A DNA stretch of 64,000 bases from positions 248,001-312,000 of the forward strand of contig NW_025408676.1 of NCBI RefSeq assembly GCF_020360975.1. The letters are read 5' to 3'. The position numbers were made by a program, and so were the translations under genes. Under the pieces are notes generated by a model. That model worked only from the letters and a program-made list of their open reading frames with translations. It ran no database searches and had not been told where the DNA came from. The DNA is from Hirsutella rhossiliensis. Taxonomy: Eukaryota; Ascomycota; Sordariomycetes; Hypocreales; Ophiocordycipitaceae. This document shows positions 50,664-62,009 of the stretch, in pieces; the stretch's first letter is position 1; each line of letters begins with the position of its first letter.

Positions 50664-51185
50664 ATAATATTATACTTCGCGGCTTTATCGTTTATATCCT
50701 ATTAATTATAAGCGGGGGTACCTACGGTCGGCTAAGCTATAGTTCTATCGATATAGCCCTTAAGACGGTCTACTCTTAGGGCTACGATAAGTTCTATAGA
50801 CTATAAGTTATAATTCTCTTAACCCTTAAGCTTATCTATGCCTATATCTCGCTATCTTAGGGCTATAGACGCTATTATTACGTTCCGCTTAATCCGGGAT
50901 CGCTAGCCGCTTCCTTTAGCTACTTAATATTATACTTATAGCCTAGTATATATCTTATAATACTAAGCTAAACCGGCTTTTAGTATAATTTATAGGCCTC
51001 GATAGTCTTAATTCCGAGGCCGCCGCTCCCTTCCTATTCTTTAGGACATACGATAGCTTTACTTTAATAGCCGTGTTCTTATTATAGAGGTAGGCGTTAA
51101 AGGGCTATTATAACTTATAGAAAGGAGCTCTAAAAGATATAAAGATGCTATAAAAAGGAAGCTATATATATAGGCCGCCCTTAGC
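50664..51185. repeat. Element F, inverted partial copy
   Basis: Inverse of about 32150-32720, with fewer RIP differences in some stretches. Ends where unmutated sequence starts near 51186. Confidence 0.6.
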
Positions 51186-51325
51186 TAAGGGGTCTGGTCT
51201 TATAGCCTGTGTGGCTGACCCCTGTAAATGAGGGCTAGAGCTGCGCCCAGGGTTTGCGCAGTGAATTGGCTGCGCACCCCTGGCGTCGGTCCTGCCCTCT
51301 GTTTGCAACACTCTTAAGCCTCTGC

Positions 51326-51669
51326 TTAATACCCTGCTACTCTGTCACTCCGAGCGCCCCCTGCTACTCCTTGTCCGATGCCTGCGACGCCATCTCCAAC
51401 CGCATTTAAGATACCACTAACAAGGGGCCCGGCAATAGGTATAAAACTTGTGCCCTCGGCGACAGCACCTAGCACATCGCTTGCGATACCTGTGCCTGCC
51501 TTCACGGCTGTAAAAGCATTAAAACTGGCGAAATGTTTCGAAAAATGGGAAAAGGAGGGATAGAAGTAGAAGCTAGCATTTACTTACCATTCCCGCCCTG
51601 AGGAACCAGAACAGGGGCGGCGGCCGCAAGACAAGCCGAGAGAGCAGTAGTAGCGCTTGTAAACTTCAT
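51326..51669 (-). CDS. Small secreted protein, Gly/Ala-rich
   Basis: Two minus-strand exons, 51588-51669 and 51326-51507, joined by an 80-nt intron (GTAAGT donor, TTTTACAG acceptor), give 87 residues. Residues 1-18 are a classic signal peptide (MKFTSATTALSACLAAAA). The mature part starts near PVLVPQGG and is a hydrophobic glycine/alanine-rich chain with small residues spaced as in glycine-zipper helices: VLGAVAEG, IPIAGPLVSGILNAVGDGV, AGIGQGVAGG. It has no cysteine after the signal peptide and ends SDRVAGY. A helical, membrane-interacting or self-assembling peptide is plausible; no family is recognised. The gene is unmutated although RIP sequence begins about 140 bp beyond its stop. The open frame on the opposite strand (51378-51563) is a shadow of it. 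Confidence 0.72.
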
Positions 51670-53440
51670 AATAGAATAAAATACGACTTGAGGGAAGCTA
51701 TGGTAAGGTAATTGAGATGCAGGAGAAAAGTGTTTTAGTATATTTTGATAAGAAAGTGAGTTGTCGACAAACTAGAAAGGAAGTGTTTATGTTAAGCTGC
51801 GTCTGGTAATTAAATAAAGACGAGCAATTGAATACCGGAATCTAGAAGGGCATGCCTTCTTAAATATCCCTGGCTAAAGCCTTAAGAAATCACGGCCCAT
51901 AATAGTCCCCCTAACGTAGATTCCCATCTTGCCATATGACCACGCGTTCTTCAGCCGATCGGCGGAGGCGATCGACGGGTGGAGAACATTTAATATAACC
52001 AGTTCGTTATGCTTCGCGCTCCTACGTCCGCTATGATATAACAGCCGATGTGCCCCTAATACAGATGTGTTGAAACGCGTGCACAGATCCAAATTTCCGA
52101 GCCTTGGCGGTTTTTCAGATCTTCTCTCTATAATGCCCAAGCCACCAAAGCTGAATTTCTCCCCAAACGGCAATTTGGAAAGTTTAAAGCCATACGGATA
52201 TACATACTGGGCGTGTCCACGTAGCCCTTAATAAGCAGGCTCGACCTGGAACGGACTCTCAACTCTAAAGTCCTCAGAGCGTTGTTAAAGCACGGCCAAA
52301 GCACTTTGAAGAATGGCCACACGCACGGCCTTAAGTTTAGACTAAGAAGAAGCCTAAACTCAACGGAGTAAGGAGCGAGGGCTTCTCGAGTCGTTACTCG
52401 TCGTCACTAGTCCCATCCCTTAATGCTCTACCTAATCTCGGCCGGCTTATCCCCAGTTATCTTCTGACGAAATAAATATAAGTATAAGAACTCTTACCGC
52501 AACGCCGGCCTATGGCACTAAGCTCTACCTAAGGAGGCTAATGGTACTAGGGTGTTTTTTTAAAGTAATTCGCTGTCTTAGCTGAATATTGCTTAAAGAT
52601 CCTAGTGCGAAGGATAACGGACTCTTAAGACTATAACAAAGAACGCAGGTTCCTCCATATATCATAATCCTACCCATTTACAGAAGGAGAAAACTAACGA
52701 CAACGCTTAAGTAGACTTAATAACTCCGGGAAAAAGTATAATTTACAATGCTTAGCGTCGTGGTGTATAAGCCAACACGCTACCCTTCCCGCAAAATATT
52801 TAAATACGCAGAATCTCGTTAAGCTGCGTATTCAGCCATCTAACTTGGAGATCGGCGACGAAACGACCGATCGTGGCGGCGAAGGTAAACAGCGTGCTGG
52901 CTATCTATGTAAGACAGTGTGAAACTGGCCAGGCCAGTCTTATGGTAATTAGTTAGCGGTCATAAGGAACTAACACGTTAAACCTATCTCGGACCTTCGC
53001 AAACCCGCATATTGAAAAGACTGTTATATTCTTTTTAAATGACTGTCTTAGTTATCCCGTAAAGTATTAGGTTCTTGCATGCGCTTTCGATGGCCTAGAA
53101 GCACGTCGAGACTGACTGGCAGCTCGGGTCGGCTCGTTAGGAAGAACTCAAGTCACTAGATACCTACCGGGTGAATGCGGTAAAAGAGGTCAATTATAAT
53201 GCTTATGCCGTTCTCCCGCTCGCGCTCAACTAAAGCATCGACAACAGCAGCGAGTAGGTGCATTATTGGTCTATCCCGAAAACTCATTGATACTTGGTCC
53301 CGAATAAGCTTATTAAAAGTAGCCGCACATGGATGCAAGTGATGCCTCTCGTCATAACCGCGGCGCCAACGTTCGTGTGCCAACGCTTCTAGCCGCCGGC
53401 AAATCGCATATGAATAATTGCCTGTCCGTGATGTCGTCTC
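51670..53440. other. Low-copy island without a supported gene
   Basis: Unmutated, normal base composition. Includes the upstream region of the small secreted protein (AT-rich, TATA-like motif near 51735-51745 on the minus strand). Minus-strand frames at 51874-52173 and 52128-52322 overlap in two frames and might be the broken remains of one gene, but no domain is seen. Confidence 0.4.
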
Positions 53441-53443
53441 CGG

Positions 53444-54780
53444 TTACTCATCATCGGAACACGCCTTGCCCATAAATGCCAGCGTGCCGGGCGCGGCAGA
53501 GGCGTTGGGCGAGCTCAACCTCGCCTGCTTAGCCAGCTCCCGGCGATCGAAGACGACCTGGGTGAGGCCTGACGAAACGGTGTACCATGCCCTTTGCCGT
53601 CCCGCTGCTCGGACAGAGCGCCTTTGCACCGTGACGAGAACGTCGGCGTCGGCATCGGTCTGCCCAAGGTCGTGCGGCCTTACGCCTGCGGCCGCGTGGC
53701 CGCGGGCTTTGAACGACCTAGGAGTCCAGCCGTGGATGACCTTGCAGCCGGGCTCGTAGGCCACGGCTCCGTTCTTATCTGTGCGCGGAACGTGCGCCAA
53801 GCAGACGGCAAAGAAGCGAGGAGGCAAAGACCGCCGCTTCTTGAAGACAACCACAGCGCCATAGATGTCGTGATCCGCTGACGCGCCGTCGCTTGCCGTC
53901 GAGGTGAGACGGCCTCGGCCGTCGACCTGCTTCGATGGGCGTGACTGGATGAGCGGCAGACCCAACGAGAGCTGCGCGCGGAGTTGGTTGTCGGCGGCGT
54001 CGGACCGCGGGAACACGCCGTAAAGCCGGTTCTCGGAGACACCTCGCGGGAAGCAGAGCAAGAACGGACTGCCCGCCTCGCGGAGCGCCTCAGTGGGCTT
54101 CCGCTTTAGAACCGAGAGGATAGTCGCGTAGGGCTTCTGGATCAGAATGTCTTGGCACATGTCGGGTGGCACGAAGTCGACCGGCCCTTCGGATCCAACG
54201 CCATGCCCAACAGCCACCAGCATCGCGCGGCTCTGGCAACCCGCGCCGCCGTCGGGTCCGTAGTCGTACGGTGGTCTGCGCTCCGCGTGAAACTCCTGGT
54301 CTGTCACGAGACCAACGGCAAGAAGAGGCGATGGCCAAAGGAGCCGCGTAGACTGGCGGATGCCTTCGGTCCCCTTGCGCATTGGCAGGATTCAAATGCG
54401 CGAGAGCGAGTGGGTGGTGCGGATGGTGCCCGAGGAGGCGTCCCGAGTTGGCCACCTGGAAGAGGTACGAGCGGACCGTAGGCTTCTAGTGCTTGTTGAG
54501 CTGCGCTGACTCGCCCGTCGCGACCAGCTGCGACTTGCAAAACTCCTTAGTGGAGCGCGGCAGGGAGTCAACGCAGCGCAGCGGCAAGGCGAGAACACTA
54601 TGGTATGTGTACTTGCGCATAATATCCTCGAGCAGGCGCGCGAACGCCTCGGAGCCCTCGGCGTAGATGAGCGGCATGGACATGTGAAAGAGTCCCGGCA
54701 GGGAGTAGGCCTGGTCCTCGACGCGGGTCGTGGAGCGGCCCAACGCCCATGACAGCCGCTGGGCGATGCTATATCCTAGG
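53444..54780 (-). pseudogene. HET-domain protein, 5'-truncated and broken
   Basis: HET proteins trigger cell death when unlike fungal individuals fuse. The minus-strand sequence enters mid-domain at about 54768 with AQRLSWALGRSTTRVEDQAYSLPGLF and continues MPLIYAEGSEAFARLLEDIM, the hallmark C-terminal block of HET domains. That frame ends at a TAG at about 54486. A second frame (about 54382 down to the stop at 53444) reads as a coherent C-terminal region, for example FFAVCLAHVPRTDKNGAVAYEPGCKVIHG. The N-terminal half of the HET domain is absent because a MULE end starts at 54781. The internal stop could be an unrecognised intron, but the missing start makes the gene dead in any case. The sequence is GC-rich and not RIP-mutated. 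Confidence 0.75.
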
Positions 54781-54960
54781 AGTATTGCTATTTACACAAT
54801 AGCATATTGCTGTTTGCACACTCGACCCATTTTTAAGATACGTACTAAAGCCAGCCCGCCCCGCCTATTTATACCGCGCGCGCCTGGCAAGTACCCACAC
54901 CGCCTAAATGCTCGCCCCCGCGCCTGCGCCCGCCCGCACACACACACAACCCGTATACAC
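54781..54960 (+). repeat. Left terminal inverted repeat of MULE copy A
   Basis: Largely unmutated version of the MULE end; contains an internal near-duplication (TATTGCTATTTACACAATAGCATATTGC). The end abuts the HET pseudogene. Confidence 0.75.
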
Positions 54961-57256
54961 AACCTATATATATAACCTATATATATATACTAAATTTAAA
55001 GCTATCACTAGCGCTACGATAGACCCCCTTCTCTCCCTCCTTAATACGTTAGATAATGCCTACGATGCCCGCGATGCTAAGAATATAAAGATACGATCCC
55101 GCCCTTACCGCCTTCCCTAGGCTTCGAAACCTACGATAAGGTATATAACTTCGTCTAAGGCTTCCTTCGCGAGAATAGCGCTATAGTTATTAAGCGGTTA
55201 AGTATATATAAGCGAGATATTAATAAGGTCTTTATTATAATATAACTCCTTTTTATATATAATTATAGCCCGCGGCGAGCTTATTTAAGTATTAAGCTAT
55301 ATAAATCTTTTACTTAAAAGCTTAATTGCCCCTTTTACCTTATTATAATAGTATTATATAATAAGGAAGCTTAGAAGTAGGATTTTTATATTATTAAGGA
55401 TCGCTATAATTATAGGCCTTCCTTTAATCCCTCTATATATAATATTTATTACTAGCGGATTAATATATAGTAAGCTCTTAAGTAGAACCTCTCTTAATAT
55501 AAAGCACTACTAGCTTAAGAGATATTAAATATCTTACGTAAAGCTAAACCTTTAATAGCGTTCTTTTATATTAAAGATATTTATAATAACTACTAAAAGA
55601 CCCCTTTTAAAGCTCTTAGTAGTATAATAGTAATATAAGCGTTTTTATAATGTCTTTAAGTAAGCGATCTTCCTTATTATATTAAATTCGACCTATATAA
55701 TAAAAATAAGATTTAAGGCGTATTATAGACCTATTTATAGTATTAAAAGATATTAAAACGTTTCCTTAAGGTTCTTAGCCTTAATAATATATATAAAACT
55801 AACCGCTTTAGTCTCTTTCTTTTTTAGGTTACTAAAGTTATTAACTAAAAGTCCTTAGCTAACTTTACTTTTAGCCTTATTAACTTAGAGAAAGAAGAAG
55901 GATATTAGTAGCTATATAAGTCCCTTAACGCTCTTTATATATAGGTTAGGGTATAAGAGCCCTCTATAGCTATTATAGATAAAGATGCTAACCTTAAAAA
56001 CGCCCTCCTTTATATTCTCCCTTTAATATAATAATAACTCTATATATTCTACGTTAATAGTAATATTCGGGCTTAAATCTAGTCCTACTAAAAAGACTTA
56101 GTAGATCTTAATAGCCCTAAAAACTCTATTAATATAAAGATCCCTTAAGAAGTAAAAGCTATCCTCGCTTAAGAGGCTATTAAATAAAGAGCCGCTAACG
56201 CCGCCGCTACTATTATATTTAGTTTAGATAATAAGGAAGTCGAATTTAGTTATAAAGGAATATTCTTAACTTAGAAGCGCGGTTATTTACTTAAAAACTA
56301 AAGCGGATTTCTATCTAGTATAGCGGTAGCTTAATAAGATCTTTAGTTAATACTAAGGGTATATTATAATATATATCTTAAACGAATATATATTATAGCG
56401 TAAGTATTAAGTAAGCTACTTTATTAGCTAATATTATAACTTTAGGTAGTAGGTAAATAGCTTAGTTAAGACCGCTTATAAGGATATAGAGTCTTATTTA
56501 GTTATAAGTACCTCTAACTTTTTATATCTTTATAATACCCTTATATAAGTAATTAAGAATAAAGAGATAATATATATATAAATAGCTACTTAGTAAGAGA
56601 TATAATAAAAGCGTTAGTTCCTTAAGTAGACTTAGCTTAAGGATCTTAGTATAAAAATTACTTATAAAGTAGTTAACCTACTTACTATATAATATAAGCT
56701 TGCCCTTACCGCGATACTTTTCCTAATATAAGAGCTATAGCTATTATAGCCTTATAGCCGTTAATTTATATACTAACTTAGGCTGCCTTATATATATACG
56801 ATCCTTTAACGCCTTTAAGCTAGGTTAATACTTAAAAAGTATAATATTCTCTTATAATAGTAGCTTAAGAAGCCGTTAGTAAAGAACCCCCCCCTTTTTT
56901 TAGGTAAATTTAATACTAATTACTACTATTAGGACTTTAAGGAGCTATTACTATAAATCCGCGACCTTAATATTATTACTATTATACGCGGCCGGCCCTA
57001 TAATAATAAGCTACTTATACTAAGCTCTCTTATAATAAGGGCATTATAGCTAGTATTATAAATAGTATTATAAACGGTATTATAGTTATAGCCGGCTATA
57101 AGGGTATCCTAGCTACCTAATTTAAGTTAAGTTAGCTTAAAGCGGCTTAATATAAGCGTTTAAAGGCGCTAAGGGCATAACGAGATTAATAAACTTAGCT
57201 ATAGCCCGCGGTCTCTTATAGCGTTATAATAAGGATTATTAGCTTAAGGAAATATA

Positions 57257-57951
57257 AAGGTATAAGAATATACCCTTATATTCCTATTTTACTATTATAA
57301 AGAAATAATAAGTATAGGGAAGCTTTATAAAATAAGCTAGTAAAAAGAGGCTCTATAATATAGTTTAAGGGAATAACCTTTAAAGATAAAAGACCTCTAC
57401 TAGACATCTATACCTTCCTTTAGGAAACGCGGGTTAAGATAGGCCTATCCTAATAAAATAAAATATATATAAAATACATAAGTTAATTACGAGTAGAACG
57501 GATACCCTATTGCCTATTTTAGCCTAGCGGTTCTAAAGATATCCGCGATATAGGAATAGGTAGGGCATAGAATATTCTAGTTAAATCTACTACTTATACT
57601 AGAACCTATAGTCTTACGTTAACTATTACGTTATAATTAGACTACCTAATAAGTTAAGGAGACATACTATAGATAGAGCTTTTTAAGTACTATAGAATAT
57701 ACTAGAAAGCTAACTAATTAGTCTACTAGTAGGCGAGTAATAGTCTATAAAAGATAAAGGATTTCCCTAAGAGTAGTAAATAAAATAAGTAAGTTCGTAA
57801 GTATCTTTTATAACGCTATTCTTTTAATATATTATTTAGCCCCTTATATACTCGTTATAAACTCCGGACAAAATCCTACCCTATACTCCTTTAACTTATC
57901 CTTCCGCTTATATTATTAATTACCCGATCCTATACTTATTGCTTATACCTT
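57257..57951 (+). mobile_element. Element G, copy 2, inserted in MULE copy A
   Basis: Bounded by AAGGTATAAG at 57257 and CTTATACCTT ending at 57951, a 10-bp terminal inverted repeat. MULE copy C lacks this 695-bp segment at the same site (near 23060), which defines it as an insertion. No coding capacity seen; fully RIP-mutated. Confidence 0.7.
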
Positions 57952-58426
57952 TTAATAAAAGGGAAGGGGATTAAGAGGAGGATATAGTAAGAGGGGCGCG
58001 CCGCTAGCTTCGTAAGGGTAGCTAGCTTTGTTAAGCGTTAAGGGATCGTTAAGTAGGATATAATTAAAGCGGCGATACCGCTACCGCCTATATAGCTATA
58101 AGGGCTAAGAAGGAGCCGGATTAATTAATAGGCCGGTTATTATAACTTTAAGCTTAAGGCCTAAAAATATATTATTTAAGTAAATTAAGAGGTATATATT
58201 ATATAGCCTTTATTACCTCTTATATATATATAGGTTATATATATATATAGGTAGGCGTAGGCGCGGGTATAAGTATTTAAGCGGTATAAGTACTTGCTGA
58301 GTACGCGTAGTATAAATAAGTAAAGTAGGCTAGCTTTAGTATATATCTTAAAAATAAGTTAAGTATATAAATAGTAATACTTTATCTTATAGCGGGTTTA
58401 GCTTATATTAGCTATTTATAAGAGTA

Positions 58427-58982
58427 TTACTATTTATATAATAGTATATTATTATTTATATACTTAACTTATTTTTAAGATATATATTAAAGCTAGCCTA
58501 CCCTACTTATTTATAATACGCGTGCTTAGTAAGTACCTATACTACTTAAATACTTATACTTACGCTTACGCCCGCCTATATATATATATAACCTATATAT
58601 ATAACCTATATATATAACCTATATATATATACTAAATTTAAAGCTATTACTAGCGCTATAATATACCTCTTTCTTTCCTTCCTTAATATATTAGATAATA
58701 CTTATAATGCCCGCGATACTTACTAAGAATATAAAGATACGATCCTACCCTTACCGCCTTCCCTAGGCTTTAAAACCTATAATAAGGTATATAACTTTAT
58801 TTAAAGCTTCTTTTATAAGAATAGCGCTATAGTTATTAAGCGGTTAAGTATATATAAGCGAGATATTAATAAGGTCTTTATTATAATATAACTTCTCTTT
58901 ATATATAATTATAGTATATAGCGAGCTTCTTTAAGTACTAAGCTATATAAATCTTTTACTTAAAAGCTTAACTAACCCTTCT
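58427..58982 (+). mobile_element. Partial MULE copy B
   Basis: Repeats the left end of MULE copy A (outer duplication, terminal repeat, start of transposase) in heavily mutated form, in the same direction and only 45 bp after copy A ends. Stops at 58982, where the gypsy D LTR begins. Confidence 0.7.
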
Positions 58983-59168
58983 TATAAAAGTCTTTAACTA
59001 TTATAGGTTATAGGCTTAGGCTATAGCCTAAGCTATATAGTTATATATAAAGGGCCGGATCTTATATATATATATATAAGCTAGCTATATATAAAAGAGC
59101 TCTATATAGCTTATTAATATTATCTTATAAACGGTACCTATATATATACCTTTACTTACTTTATAATA
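58983..59168 (+). repeat. LTR of gypsy D
   Basis: 186 bp, inverse of 23170-23355; begins TATAAAAGTC and ends TTATAATA. Confidence 0.75.
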
Positions 59169-59453
59169 GTATAAGCTATTAACTAATAGATCTAATAGAT
59201 ATCTCTCTAAAGAGGGTGCTACCTCCTTAAGGAGGTACTCCGCCCCTCTTTAGACGGATAAGAAGTATCGTAGCTATCCTAGAAGCAATTAAAAGCGCGA
59301 CGGCTAGTAAGAAGGACGAGGTTCTCGCTATACTAAGGGAGCTATTTATAGGACTAGCTTTAACCCCTACGACCTCTATACCGCTAGTTATAGCGGCGAT
59401 ACTATTAATATAGAAGCCGCTCCCTTAGCCGACTTAAGATAGTAGGCTAAAGT

Positions 59454-59911
59454 TCTCGCGAAGAGAGATGCGAGAAGTGCATATAAAATGCACGAAGGTG
59501 AAAGTAGAAGTAAGGGGTCGGACAGGCAGGGTAGAGATGTTTGAATCTTGCGGGGGCAGCAATTGCAGTAGGGGAGTGATTGTTGTATTGCCTTGATTAT
59601 CCTTCTTTCCTCTATCCAACGCCCCTATTTATACCCGTCTGGCATCTCAATTAACAAAGAAGATCCTGCTTAAAGAAGCCACTGATGTCCTTTCAACTAC
59701 CGAGCTTTTTGCCGGTTTTTTCCTTCCTTTGCAGCCGTTTCCGGCATATCCGTCTTATCTCTCGCCACTTTATGCTTTCCCTTATGCCCCCACCCTCCTT
59801 TCTGCACCTCTTCTCGGCTCCTTCTTCCACACCGGGTGTTTCTAGCTTCCTTGGTCCCTCTTGCCAAGGGATATCTTCGAGAACTGCGAAATCAGGCCAC
59901 GCTTCGCGACA
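59454..59911. repeat. Unmutated solo LTR of the copia 2 family
   Basis: 458-bp LTR with perfect 5-bp target duplication AAAGT (59449-59453 and 59912-59916). Ends are TCTCGCGAAG and CTTCGCGACA, nearly inverted. Unlike both copia 2 LTRs it keeps its CpA and TpG dinucleotides. The flanking gypsy D sequence is heavily RIP-mutated right up to both borders. Confidence 0.85.
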
Positions 59912-62009
59912 AAAGTCCTTTTACTTCTTCCGTAGCTAGCTATAGATAAAGTTTATAACTAACGAGAAATAGGGCTTAAATAGCTATCGAGATATAGCGT
60001 AGTATTCGCTCCTCTATACGCTACCGGAGCCCTAGATATAGCGGATCTCCGGATTCTAAGATAAGGGCGGCCTTAAAGGTAAACGCGACCTATAAGACTT
60101 CTTTTAATACCTTATATATACGTTCGGTAATATATAGGAGTAGGAGAAGGCGTAAGATAGGCTATAGACCCTTAAGTAAAGAGATAAATAAACCTTTAGC
60201 GAATTCCTTTTTAATTTTAAAGAGACGCTCTTATAAGTAGCGGGGACTATAGTATAGGAAGATAGCGCGAAGCTTATATAGCTATAGAATTTAATTACGC
60301 TAGCCTTATAAGAGCTACTTATCCTTATAATTATACTTACTAACTATAGTAAGTATATAGGCTAGTTAATAAAGGTAGTATAGGGCTATAAGTAGACGCC
60401 GCGCTTTTAAAAGCTTTATAAGTATACGCTATATAGCGGCGATAGGATTACTGCCCTTTTATTAGATAAATAACTAGCTATCGATATAAATAGGGATACC
60501 TTAATATTAGCTACCTATATAGACCGGGCTAAACGCGGTAAGAAGACGCTATCGACTACCCCCTATACCGCCCTATACTTTAAGTAGTAGGCGAAGTAAG
60601 TAACGAGTAAGGAAATTAAGAAGAGGAAAGCTAATAGCCGCTGCTTATATTATAGCGCGTTTATATACTTTATACTAAAATGCCCTTTTCTTTTAGCTAA
60701 GCGGCTTATAGCGGTTTAAGTAGCGAATATAAAACCGCTCCTTACCTTAGATAATAAGTAGGACTCGGCCCTCCTAAGCTTAGAGGAAAAAAAGTAGCTC
60801 TAAAGTAAAGATAGGCATTAAAGCCTTAATTACTAGTATTAATAAGAAAGAAAGAGGAATTATCCGCCTATATAAAAGAAGAGCTTACTTTAATATAGGT
60901 TATAATTAATAACTCCTTACTTATCGCCGCCCTTATAAATAAGGGCTACTAATATTATACTATAGTTAATAAGGCGCTTATATAAGAGATATAAGTACTA
61001 GTAAAAAAGATCGCCTTAAGGTAAGTAAAGGGCGCCTTAAGCGTAATAAAAGGTATAGTAATTAAGGGTATTATATAGCTAGCTATAAAGGTCGATAGCT
61101 ACTATAAGCTTATTATAGCTTATATAATCCCTTAACTAGAGTTTCCCTTAATCCTTAGGAAACCCTAGTTATTATATATAAAGTTATACTTAGTTTTATA
61201 CTAAAAGAAGCTATAGTTTAGGCCTATATAACGGTAGGTCTACTATAATAATAGTTTTATAAGCGTAGGACTAAGCGTATAAGCTTTATACTTAGCCTAA
61301 GAAGTCCTTACCTTTATCTTTATAGGAACTATATAATAAGTAAAGCGGAAGGAAGGCTAAGTAGCGGCTAATATAGCGGTCTATATAGTTAGCTTAGCGG
61401 ATATCGATAAAGCCCTTTAAATAAAGAAGCTAAAGTTAACTACTAAGCTATAATAGTAGATACTAAAGCGCTTCTATAACCTTTTACCGCTATTTAAGTC
61501 CTAGGAAGTAGATAAGCTTAACCTATATAAGCTAAGGGTAAACTATAGGATTATACTTTATATTAATAAGAAAGGGTAAGAACTACCTATACTATTTAGA
61601 CTACTATATAGTATATTATATATAGAGCTACTTATACTAAAGAAGACGCTAAGGGACCTCTTAGATAAGGGTTTTGTTTAAGTAAGTAGCTCTAAAGTAA
61701 GAGCGCTAGTCTTATTTATATATAAACTAAAGGGTAGGATATAGTTCTACTATAACTATAAGGCTTTAAACGTAATTACGAGGCTAGACCGCTACCCCTT
61801 ACCCCTTATCTTAGATATACTCTATAACCTCTTAAAGGCAAAGTAGTTTATAAAGCTAGATATAAAATAAGCATTCTATAAGGTATAGATCTTAGAAGGT
61901 AATAAGTAAAAGATAGCGTTCTATATATATATACTATAGCTTATTTAAGTAGCTTATAACGCCCTTTAGCCTTTTAAGAGCGCCTACTATTTTTTAGCGT
62001 TATATTATC

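Larger units (their letters stand above)
54781..58381 (+). mobile_element. Mutator-like element, RIP-mutated (MULE copy A)
   Basis: 3.6 kb with long terminal inverted repeats: AGTATTGCTATTTA at 54781 mirrors TAAATAGTAATACT ending at 58381, and homology extends about 150 bp inward (C-rich segment at 54850-54940 against 58230-58320). The plus-strand transposase runs from about 54990. It shows a zinc/WRKY-like N-terminal region (FETYDKVYNFV, NCPF, YNYRPSFNPS), then the MULE core with NIYKTNRFSL, and DKDANLKNAL followed by YVNSNIRA (about 55970-56080), matching the D...H...N pattern of the family. TIR and N-terminus are lightly mutated to about 55070, then heavily. Element G is inserted at 57257-57951. 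No clean 9-bp duplication found. Confidence 0.82.
58983..62009 (+). mobile_element. Truncated gypsy element, inverse of gypsy 1 (gypsy D)
   Basis: Starts with an LTR (58983-59168) that is the inverse of the gypsy 1 LTR. Plus-strand gag follows; its zinc knuckle is CLYYSAFIYFILKC with mutated Cys, Gly and His positions (about 60645-60690). Then come the protease region and the first half of reverse transcriptase. It ends near 62009, where copia 3 LTR sequence starts, so the rest of pol and the second LTR are lost. Interrupted by an unmutated solo LTR at 59454-59911. Confidence 0.78.

Noticed and set aside
37219..50668. Target-site duplication for copia 2
   Set aside because: Flanks ATTAT and ATAAT do not match, so no duplication is claimed.
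59434..59939. Open frames at 59434-59619 (-) and 59685-59939 (+) as genes
   Set aside because: Both lie in or across the unmutated solo LTR; they are open only because that segment escaped RIP.
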